Part shown: piece by piece, positions 13,901 through 23,100 of the stretch
How positions within the stretch are numbered: position 1 is the first letter of the stretch
How the letters are laid out: every line of letters starts with the position of its first letter
Source of the DNA: Hymenolepis diminuta
Lineage: Eukaryota > Platyhelminthes > Cestoda > Cyclophyllidea > Hymenolepididae
DNA length: 64,000 bases
NCBI GenBank assembly: GCA_900708905.1
Contig: CAADRB010000016.1
Span: forward strand, 314,929 to 378,928
Direction of reading: 5' to 3'
The notes under the pieces: generated by a model
Databases searched by the model: none
What the model was told of the DNA's origin: nothing
The model's input: the letters and a program-made list of their open reading frames with translations, nothing else
Made by a program: the position numbers and the translations under genes

Positions 13901-16900
13901 AATCAGTGCCTTCTGACATTATTAAAATGGACGGGCGACTTAAATGCTACCTACAGGATCCGAACGCTCATCTGAAAAAGAAATCATAAGCTTTGATGCC
14001 TAGAATCACGTTTGCATCCTAAAATTATTTTTTATTTGTGGGACATTAGTTCCGAAACAAGGACACAAGTAAAGGAGCTGGGTCTATGTGACCGAATATG
14101 TAATAAATAAAAATAAATTAAAAATTGCCTCCTTAAATATGTCTTTTCATATCAACTACAAAGGATATTCCATGAAAAAGATCTATTAATTTGCGTCAGT
14201 GCAGTGAATAGAAAAGGCTTTTTTCTAATAGGTAAGTTCTAAAAAAAATTTTATTGTTTTATGGTCTTCCTCTAATGTTCGTAGGTTGTGCTCGAGTAAT
14301 TCTAAACCCTTTCTGCCTCTAAGAAAAATTCATGCAGATGAAAAGTGAAATGGATTTGCATATGAAAGGTAATATATATTCAAGTAGAATAAATAAGATA
14401 TCAATAATTATTAAACTAAGATTATTTGAAATTATCTGAAAAGGTAGATGTCAAGGTGAAAAAATAATAGTGAAAAAATTTCCTTATATGTTCACTACAT
14501 TTTCCTTATTTTGCGTTTTCTTCCTATTATTTTTGAAAATATCGCTTATCCATCAAATTGTTTATAAGAACTAATATGAAGAACGATATGCTGTCAATAG
14601 TTTTAATCGATTTTTAATAAGTTTTAGCCATAAAAACGGCAAATTACAAATCAGAATAACTGGATTCTCTAGAATTCAATAGTTCCAAAGGCTTATTTCT
14701 AAATGCACATGCAATGTCAGAACAATTCTAAGCCTCTTGACACCATGGGAAACTGTACCAAAAATTCACTTGAGAAAAAATTAACAAATGAAACCTAACA
14801 TACCTTTCTCGTTTATTCTAGTACTAATATGCAAACACAAAAAAAATATTAAACAAAGAAAAATAAGACTTCATGCCATAACAATGAATAATAGTTCTTT
14901 TCACTGATGATTAGGAAAAATAAATAATGACACTTTAAATTCCAACTGATTAAAACTGCTCAGTTAAAGTACACACCAAAAGTATGAGTCGCAAAGAGGA
15001 TACATGAGAAAAGGTTAAAAATGAAATATTTCGACTCTGAAACTAATGGATATTTATAGGGATTTCCTCGTAAAAGAAAACTGAAGGAATAAAGTTTAGG
15101 CTAAGTGCAGCCAATGAAGACTAGAATTTAAGGATAGAAGATTTATATTTACACTCACTTTCACAACAATTTATTCTACAAAGCATTTCTAGCTGATAGC
15201 TGGGGAAACTGCTCATCAAACTGTCAAGGATGCAACCTCTGTTCTCATTTGCAAGCCTAGATTCATATCGAAGATAATAAGTTAAGACCACTTTGTGATT
15301 AATAGCTTCGTCTGCCACTTCTGCATAAAATTTTAACTCTAAATGACAAGAGAGAATAATATGTCCTATAGCCAGCAGATGTCTACCATAACCTAGCGAT
15401 TAGAAATGATTGACTGGCGATAAGATCACTACAGTGTCCACGGGCGGTCCCGCTGTGTGTTTGTGTGTTTGTACATAGATACCTAAACAGATTTTGATCA
15501 TCACGCCGAGACTCCGACAAAGAGATATGACTGGCGTCGAACGAAGAAATTTTTTCCATATAAACACAATTTACTTATTAGTAAATTGGGGTGGCTTGCC
15601 TGCCACGTCCGAACTGATCTGGTGACATGAGTGACGACTTGTTCCATCTATTCGATCGATATGGAACCGAGAGATCTTTCACGTTATTTCAATATGATCT
15701 AAGCGATAACATAAACATGGAAATTTGAGTAGGCTGTAGAATGAAAACGCCTAAAAACACCAGAAACCTTTAAAGAAGAAGTGGGACCAAAGTAAAATAA
15801 AGACGCCTTTGAGGAGATTAAAATGCATTTTAATTAATATCAATTCGGTGCCTAAAGGTCTGATAACTGAATAGAAAATATTCTTCTAAAAGGACATCAA
15901 AGTGAATTTGTGAAATTTTAGGAAATACATAATACAAATAATACCGGAGCTCAAGAAACAGAAGCTCTAAAACGTTTAAAAAAATCGTTGCTGTTCATGT
16001 CTTCCTACTGTTAGGTTTGAAAGGATACAAATAAATCGAATTACCATGACAATATACAGAATTGCATCACCTAGTTAACAGGAGCTGAATATCGCGAATA
16101 TGATCTTACCCATTTATGTGGGATCCATTTGCCCACATTGCATACGATAATATGGACAACTCAGTACCTCCAGCATTCAAATAAAGTAAGACTAGTGATG
16201 ACAAAATTTAATTTCCAACTCCTTATTGATCTTCATCCCGTTTTCTATCTTATTAGATTAGATTTATATTCCCCATTTTCAAATGCCTTTACACAATTAA
16301 AACTTGTAAAAGTTGTTTGCTCTGCCGTCAGCAACAACGATACCAATAACTTTTCAGGTATGAAATCTTCAACATTTATTTGCCTCACCTTCAAATTTAT
16401 ATAATTTTGACAATTTTACTCTTACAATCTAAACCTCACCTTTCAAACGAATTTCGCTGAACCTGTTGTAGTAAAATACACAAAAGAATAAGAAAATTCA
16501 GCATGAAACAAAAAGATTCGAGATAAAGATACTAGATACAACGTCAGACGCCTAGATTAAAAACATCAGAGAGTCTAGGCGCCTGACGTGATAAGACTCC
16601 AAAAAGACAGTTATAAATGACCAATGGAAAAATCAGACAATTGAAAGTCAACCCAAAGAAAACGCAAGAAATTTCGAGGAATAAAAAAAACAAAATAGAG
16701 GACAAATAAATCAACCTAATTTGCATAAACCACTGATCCTTTTAGCATAACATAATTAAAAGGCTTGATTACACAATGATTTAAAATACCACTTTTGTCG
16801 CATATAAGTAAATAGACGAACAAAAAACAAATGACACAATTTCATCAAATTCATTTGACACGTCAGTGCAGTACCATATACACTAAGCGATGCATTCCAT

Positions 16901-17645
16901 GGAAAAGAATAGAACTTTGGGGCACGAATTCGCCCATCACATTGACCAAATGGTAGAGAGTGACTCATCATCTAAACAGCCCAATAAACTTTGCCCACTC
17001 ATAAATTACCTTCTTGTTTCACATGTAAAACAGGAAAATCAGGACGACCAAATACTAATTAAATTTCGTATAAGTAGATAAATGTACCTTCACAATTTGA
17101 AGCATCTCCGCTCGACTAATATATCCATCACCGTCTAAATCATAAACTTGAAAGGCCCACTGGAGTCGTTGTTCTTCATCATTTCCTGTCTGAGTAACAC
17201 TGAGGGTAGTGATAATGTCACGGAATTCAACGATTCCATCACCATTTTGGTCGAAGGCACGAAAGACGAGCCGCGCAAATGGGCGAGGATCACCATACGT
17301 GTCACCTGATGAAGCGCAAAATAAAGCACAGTAGAGTCGCTGAAAATCCTCCACTGTGAGCTGACCACTAGGACAATCCTGCAGAATACAAATTAAGGAA
17401 TTGCTTAATTGATGAATACCAGAGAAAACAAATATTAGATTAGAAACGTCTTTTATACTTTCATAACACCGTCACACAAAGAAAAATGGTTACAGTTGAG
17501 ATGAACAAAACCCAGGCAATTTTCTTTTCAAACTAACCTTTAAAAACCCGCGATACCACTGATGAATCTCCTGTTCATTGAACGACGTCGATCGAGTCAG
17601 TTCTTCGACCGTTTCTGCTTTCAATTTTGTCTGCTTTGTACCCAT
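1708..17645 (-). CDS. Neuronal calcium sensor (visinin/neurocalcin/hippocalcin-like), 3 exons, 226 aa
   Basis: This is a small EF-hand protein of the neuronal calcium sensor family, which binds Ca2+ and associates with membranes through an N-myristoyl group. The CDS joins 17645-17538, 17378-17088 and 1989-1708 (36, 97 and 93 codons plus TAG), with GT-AG introns in phase 0. Seen: MGTKQTKL start with Gly2; degenerate first EF-hand with the family's C-P-S-G (38-41); EF2 loop at residues 79-90 (DQNGDG), EF3 at 116-127 (DLDGDG), EF4 at 167-178 (DRDGDE); AIYKM after EF3 and STPELR before EF4, as in the family. Odd: loop position 12 is Asp, not Glu, in EF2 and EF4; EF4 position 6 is Glu instead of Gly; there is an insert of roughly 8-10 residues ([10 protein letters not shown] region) before EF2; and a Pro-rich tail of about 30 residues brings the length to 226 against about 190 for the family. 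The start is fixed by an in-frame TGA two codons upstream. I cannot assign the exact subfamily. Confidence 0.9.
4243..5320 (+). mobile_element. mariner-like transposon, internally deleted (copy B, 1.08 kb)
   Basis: The left terminus (GCGTGCATGAGGTATCTGAG, 4247-4266) resembles the left terminus of copy C, and the right terminus (TTACACACACCCTG then TA, ending 5320) is its imperfect inverted counterpart. Between them lie helix-turn-helix relics (4357-4500), a piece of the first catalytic region (near 4600) and the DLAPS segment (4878 on). It is about 220 bp shorter than copy C and has several frameshifts and stops, so it cannot make transposase. Confidence 0.85.
4761..5999 (+). repeat. Near-identical 1.24-kb direct duplication, copy 2
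   Basis: This is the partner of 1-1243, shorter by one AAAT unit (near 5968-5979). It begins inside mariner copy B and runs 679 bp past the transposon end. Identity ends after GCTGATTGA at 5991-5999, and the two copies then diverge at once. Copy 2 lies within intron 2 of the calcium sensor gene, while copy 1 lies downstream of the gene. Confidence 0.95.
9223..9385. repeat. Old dispersed repeat, family 1 copy 1
   Basis: A stretch around GCATTAAAAGCGATAAAG and the following 140 bp aligns by eye, with many mismatches, to 10905-11065. A shorter piece (10317-10385, GCATTAATAGCGATAAAG) matches its first part. Shared landmarks are GAAATTAAGT versus GGAATTAAGT, AAATGAG, and a CCxTAxxxTGCTTCA block. 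There is no coding content and the element class is unknown. Confidence 0.45.
9753..9983. repeat. Old dispersed repeat, family 2 copy 1
   Basis: This copy aligns with 15370-15655. Shared landmarks in order are CAGATG, AACCTGGCGATT / AACCTAGCGATT, GATAAGATC, a GTCCAC/ATCCAC block, and a well-kept 3' part (CTGATCTAGCGACATGAG versus CTGATCTGGTGACATGAG, followed by TGAC and TTCC). It is somewhat richer in G+C than its surroundings. The class is not determined; a SINE or MITE relic is possible. Confidence 0.55.
10905..11065. repeat. Old dispersed repeat, family 1 copy 2
   Basis: This is the diverged partner of 9223-9385 (see there). No terminal repeats or target duplications are visible. Confidence 0.4.
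15370..15655. repeat. Old dispersed repeat, family 2 copy 2
   Basis: This is the partner of 9753-9983. It contains an extra GT-rich insert (15450-15472) and a short palindrome, AATTTACT-TATT-AGTAAATT, at about 15568-15588. The conserved 3' block is CTGATCTGGTGACATGAG at 15616-15633. Confidence 0.55.
16541..16589. repeat. Inverted repeat, 16-bp arms with one mismatch
   Basis: ACGTCAGACGCCTAGA (16541-16556) pairs with TCTAGGCGCCTGACGT (16574-16589) at 15 of 16 positions across a 17-nt loop. The arms are GC-rich against an AT-rich intron, about 0.5 kb downstream of exon 2 in the direction of transcription, so the hairpin would form in the calcium sensor pre-mRNA. Confidence 0.85.
17088..17378 (-). 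CDS. Calcium sensor gene, exon 2
   Basis: The exon has 97 codons, from DCPSGQL to EMLQIVK. The acceptor is CTGCAG at 17384-17379 and the donor GTACAT at 17087. It encodes the second half of the degenerate EF1, the insert, and the EF2 and EF3 loops. Both ends are in phase 0, so the exon can be skipped or included without changing the frame. Confidence 0.92.
17538..17645 (-). CDS. Calcium sensor gene, exon 1 (start)
   Basis: The exon has 36 codons, from MGTKQTKL to WYRGFLK. The ATG has A at -3 and G at +4. The motif [15 protein letters not shown] is the classic first helix of the family (EIxxWYxGFLK). The donor is GTTAGT at 17537. Gly2 followed by Thr-Lys and later Lys residues suits N-myristoylation. 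Confidence 0.92.
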
Positions 17646-18164
17646 ATTTCAAATTATGCACAACGCAGGATGCTCTTTAGTCAAGCAAAGGAATCGGATT
17701 TTTACATATCCGCAAGTCTTCAGACACGATACAGATGAATACAAGAAGACAGGACGAACCCGAAAAGTAACAGTCGAAAGAACTCAAGGTTAACGGTGTA
17801 TTATTAAGTTAGTTAAAATAAATGGAATTTTTAACAAAATAGACTATTTACCATGTATACCTAATCATTTAAAAAGGTTAATGTCAATTTATCGAAATTT
17901 ACTTATTTTTAAATTTTGCATATTTTTAACTTTGCTAAATTACGGAAAAATCGGTTAATGTAATTCAATAAATCGAGTAGTGTTTCATTTATTTTAAGTC
18001 AAAAAAATTATTTTCAGACATTTTAATTCACAAAGTATTTTGTAAACGAATATTACTCAATTCCTTCTATATTTCTTCCTTGCTGATGATGAAATGTTGA
18101 AGTTTAATTTCTACCTGAAGTTTAAATGTGAGTTTACCTATTTATGTCTGTTCAATTATCATAG

Positions 18165-18547
18165 TGTAAGACCTGTCGACCTTAAATAGAATAGTCAGGG
18201 TAAGATACGAAACTCTTTATTATTACAGGACAGGTAATTTCAAGGGGAGTGGGATGAGTTACTCGGATTTGTTACAGAGGTAGGGTTGTAAGGCACACAC
18301 ACAGATATAGCGATGGAGGCCGCGTCAGGGGAGCGTCTTGTTACCACGCCGGCACGCCGTATTATAGCCTCTTCGTCGCAGGGCGGCGCCTCGGTGATTG
18401 GCTCTCCCTCGGTGATCCTCCTTAGGTCTGCCCATGGCTTTTGATTGCGAAAGAAACATGCAAAAGAAAGAGATAGGTTTGGCTAGTTCATCTTCGGTTT
18501 CGGTTTCGCCGCCATTAATGGCGGCGCCCTATACTTTGTATCTTACA
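18165..18547. mobile_element. Solo LTR (383 bp) flanked by 4-bp target duplication
   Basis: The block begins TGTAAGA and ends TCTTACA, a perfect 7-bp inverted repeat of TG...CA type. It is flanked on both sides by ATAG (18161-18164 and 18548-18551), a 4-bp duplication as made by many Ty3/Gypsy-type integrases. It is much richer in G+C and CpG than the host DNA (for example GCGGCGCC at 18384 and GGCGGCGCC near 18520). It contains GATTGGCT, an inverted CCAAT box, and a TATTATA stretch. No internal retroelement sequence adjoins it, so it is a solo LTR left by recombination. The intact copy and its family are not seen here. Confidence 0.8.
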
Positions 18548-19460
18548 ATAGCATAAATCATGTATCCTATTAGTCAAACTCCGGTTTTTCTGATATTTTC
18601 AAACTTTTCTGCAAAATTCATTCTTTTATTTTGTTTACAACTTATCATCTTAAATTGACTCAAGATACCACCATCACATCGATACTCATTGAGTTATTCG
18701 AATTATTAGTGCCTAGATTTTCATCCTTTTGGAGGTGCAAGGAAACATTATGGCTTATCTTGTCTTAAACGCTAGTGCAATTATAGAGTATTTGTTATAA
18801 AAAGACGTTTGATTTTATTTCAAGGGATTAAATAACTTAAAGTCATATGGAAAAGCCATATTAAGGCAACATCAATGAAGAACTCTCGTTATTCAAAATT
18901 TGCGAAAAATCATGGATTTCATCCTTTTTTGTCATTTATATCCAACTTTTGAATATCTCCTTGATGTTTTGGAAACGTTTAGTCTATCACTTTGACATAA
19001 ATAGACATAGTACGGTTTCTTCAGATCCGATGTCTTGGAATATTTTTTAAGAAAATAATAAAAATAACGATCCCTTCCCAACACATTTGTAAAAAACTCG
19101 AGTTTCGTACATCGAACTGAATTTTGGTTAATTTTTTGTTATTGAAAATACAACACTTTTAAGTTTTAGCTTGCTCCTGGACGAATGTAGTTTAGAGCCT
19201 CAACATCTCAACGTAACTGAAGTCTTCATGGGTACAATCGCAATAGTCTCCAAATATTAGGATTTTTCCCGTATAATTAAGGATTAAGTAATAAACTGCT
19301 CATTCCTTTCTAAGATTATTTAAAATAATCCATGAAATTATAATTATCGCAATGTGTCAAGCAGTCCGTCTGATATGAATTACTGAATTTAAATTAGTCG
19401 ATTAGTAATCAAATAAGTACATTTATAGGGAAGACAAACAGCTGAGTAGGTTAATGGATT

Positions 19461-19493
19461 TCCACTCTCGAGCAAAAGATACTCGAGAGTGGA
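19461..19493. repeat. Perfect 12-bp inverted repeat with 9-nt loop
   Basis: TCCACTCTCGAG (19461-19472) and CTCGAGAGTGGA (19482-19493) are exact reverse complements separated by CAAAAGATA. Arms this perfect are unlikely to persist by chance. No neighbouring T-run or gene gives it a role. Confidence 0.9.
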
Positions 19494-20078
19494 TACTAAT
19501 ACTAACTACAAATCAAATACCTGTTTCTTAAAATTTTTTGTCCAACGACAATCTGTATTTTACCACCATTTAAGTTATTTTTCTGGCACCACTTTCAGTT
19601 CGAATAGCTGTGTTAATTTCATGAACTTCGAATCCCATGGAGTAGTAATTATGAAATAAATTGATTAATTTGTGCTAGTTGAAAATTTGGCCTCAAAATT
19701 CGTTCTGCATCCACTCCAATGGAAGTAATAAGTGGAAACAATCTATATTCATTTTAACGTGAAATCCGTGATAATGTAATAAGTACAAAATGGTTAATGG
19801 TTATCAAGGGTCAAACATTCGCACTTTCAGAGAATTTTAAATTTCTAGGTTACACACATACGTGTTTTATTCCCACTTTGTTACCTTGATAACCATCTAC
19901 AAGTGTTTGTCTGACTGTGTTAAAAAGTTCACAAGCCATTCCGATTTTGAAAACCTTTCAATGGCCTTGGACGCCTTTCAAGCGGTATTTGTCTACTTTT
20001 TGTTAAATACCGTCTGAAACTGTTGAAATTAATTTGCTTTTAAGGCACAATTTTTCAAAAAAATTAGCATTTTTTAAT

Positions 20079-20106
20079 TATATATATGTATATATGTATG
20101 TATATT
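20079..20106. repeat. TA/TATG microsatellite
   Basis: Short alternating TATA/TATG run of about 28 bp. Confidence 0.8.
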
Positions 20107-23100
20107 AGTATTCAGGATATAATAGAGGTTTTCCTCGTTTTTCCCCGATGGCCTAAACAATTTTTACGATATATTATATAGTAGGAATATTATCTTTAAA
20201 AATGTACAGCTTAAATAACTTGAAGCACAAAAGTGTTAAACATTTATATTTTCTTAGAAAAATCGTAATCGCTTGTATTACGAGGCAAAACTTAAATTTT
20301 GCCAAATATTTCATCCAAATTCACTTTCCTTACTGATCTTAACTTTTTCCTGATGACGGCAACAATATTTAACTGAAAAGATCCTTTCAAAAGTCCGAAT
20401 TTTAGTTACATTCTGAAGACATAGTATATAAATTTTTAACTTAAAGTATCCAGTGGATGATTTTCTTATTAGAAATGACTAATTATCTCAGATACTCAAA
20501 TTTTTATATATTTATTAGATATAAATATTCCCCCTTTGATGGCCATTTCGGTTGCCATTTTCGTAAGGATAAATTTAGTAAAAGAGAACATTAGACTTTC
20601 AACACTGTGAAAGAAATTGTTATCAATGGAATCGAATTACTTAATAACTTCGGGATACCTAGAAAGGCTGTCATACTGGCAAATAATTAATCAACCTAAG
20701 GTAACTGTAAAATCTTAAACTGAACTAGCTAGTCAGTTCTCCGTTTAGCTCTCACGTTTTTAGTACTTTAAGGATTTTCATATTTTTGCTTAATTTTGCT
20801 TTGTTTGCGTAGTCCCGAAAACGCCTGAATTCGTACATCGATTTATATCGGCAAATGCAGATTAGCGTCCTCCGCATATCTGGCATATTCATTTGTTATC
20901 ATGAATCATTTATTCAGCCAGTCCTTAGCGTCATTTCGTTTCCGCGTTTCTTGTTCAATAACCTATTGGGGTCATTTTCCATTTACTTTGCTTGAGACTT
21001 CCAGACCCTCACGTTCTGTTGTCATGATAAAAGCCCGGTATGGCGATTATTTCCTAAGTAAGTAGTAGGTTACGGGAACTACGGAAGACCTTTTATCATT
21101 TTCAAGTGCCAAATGTCTGGCCATATGATAAAATCCCCTTAAGATAAGTGATCTGAACATGATTGATACCCCTCTGTCGTCACGTTTATTCCGCTTGCCT
21201 TTCTAAACAATTTACGATTTATTTAGATGTGGTCTAGTCAATGCATGTTATCTCTGGTTCTTCCTAGTATTTTCGGTTTTTTTCCAATATGTTACATTGT
21301 AGTAAATGCGAGAGAAATGGCTTCAAATTAGCCGAGCAATCCCAAACAATTTTTTTGTGAGAGAAAGCTTAAAGTGGTTCTACTCTTTGCATTTTGGATA
21401 TAGCTAAAGGTATCAAAATTATAAACAACCACTAAAGGAAGATATGTGCTTTTTTGATGTAAAAGAATCTCTACGGCCCATATACTTGCATATGCAAATG
21501 AGTTTCAACGGAACATGAAGCATCATTGGAGACTGATTTTTATCCTCAAACATTTATGGAATATATTTATTAGGGAAAAATTTGCATCATCCGTTTAGGC
21601 ACGTTAAACATAGTAAGAAAGAGAGACTTTTTGGTTTTCTCCTTTTCATGCACTGCCAACACAAGATTATAAACCAGGTGTATTTTAGTAGTGAGGTGGT
21701 AAAATTTACTCTTTCGAAATTACAAATCTCAGTTGGATTTTATGGATCAAAAAGGAGATGACAAAATGCAAGTTTCTTAACTATTGCGGCTTAAGAATGG
21801 CTTATCTCTAATCAAGGTGAATGCTTGAAAACTCACCTCAAATTATGTAAGAAATATTTATAAATTTGGTGACGGCGTCGGTGACGCTGTAGTCAGGTGT
21901 GCCTGTTAGGTCATGGGTCACTAGCTTGATGCTCATCGGTGCAAGTCCAATGATGTGGAAGCAAACTTCACCGGTTAATTCTAGCCAACAATGTGGCAGG
22001 TGTCCCAGGATACATTTTATTTATTCAAATCAAGTGCAGTGAGTATTTTCAATAATAGGTTTGGAAAGTTTTTATAGATTCGGCAATATGAAGGAATAAA
22101 AGTTTTCTTTTTCGGGAATGTTTAGTATTCTAGTTGTCCGTGTAGTTTAAAGGTTACGAATACATTTCCAGATTAGCAGTTCCGTTCACTCAGTTTGCTA
22201 GTGGAGTTGATAAATAATGCTTTAATTTATTTATCACTGATGAGATCCAACCTATAGTTGTTGTAGTCATTAGTTTATCAACTTTAAAGTACAGTAAATA
22301 TATATATGATCTGTCGATAAATTTATTCCAACAACATGAAATGGACTGCTATTGCCAAATTGGGATGTATCTATCCATGGCATCGACAGTCGCCGCGGAA
22401 GAGTTTATTATTATGCAATCAATTTTACTTGATCTTATGTACTATTGAGATCCTTTGGGGATTAATAGATCTCAAATTCAGCTCAAATAACTGGTCTCAG
22501 ATAATTTGTTTCCAGTCCAAGTCAAATATGATTCCTTTATTCAAGGTAGGTAATTAGGTAATCTCTGAGGGGGGTTTGAAAATTTGTCACTGGATTTTTA
22601 CTTTACAGAGGATTTAATTACAAAAAAGGGTTAAAAAATTTTATTCTAATTTTATATCATTAGCAATTAAAGTGCTTTTCTGTAAAGCAAATTCCAAATC
22701 CTCGATATAAAATGTTAGTTAAAGATGAAAATTTAATCGAATTCGTATTTACGTGGAAGAAAATGAGACACTAAATAACTTCCACTTGGAGCTTTGTGAA
22801 CAGTGACAAATAATAGTTGATAAGCATATAAGTTCAATTTTTTGCAAAAGTAAGATATTTGATGTTATATTATTTACTTCAACCTATGTCTCATTCTGCT
22901 TTTATTAAAGGTAGAGATTTTTGTTTAAAATTTAGCTGGCCTTATTAAATAACGCCAGAAATACATGTCAGTCACACCAGAGGCTTTTATTCAGTTTGTC
23001 CTGTTCAATGAATGGGTAGTTTAAATTGGGTTGTGAGTACCGGTTATTAGAGAGATGGCTGAATGTGGCATTCTCAGTGATTTATTTATTCCGATTTCAT

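Larger units (their letters stand above)
1990..17087 (-). other. 15.1-kb intron 2 of the calcium sensor gene
   Basis: The donor GTACAT is at 17087 and the acceptor TAG at 1992-1990. The intron holds mariner copy B, duplication copy 2, two sets of old diverged repeats and a 16-bp inverted repeat, each listed separately. The remaining sequence is AT-rich with short random ORFs (the longest under 100 codons) and no recognisable domain. The other intron is only 159 bp (17537-17379). Confidence 0.85.

Noticed and set aside
17135..17368. 77-codon minus-strand ORF
   Set aside because: It is another frame of exon 2; the EF-hand frame is the real one.
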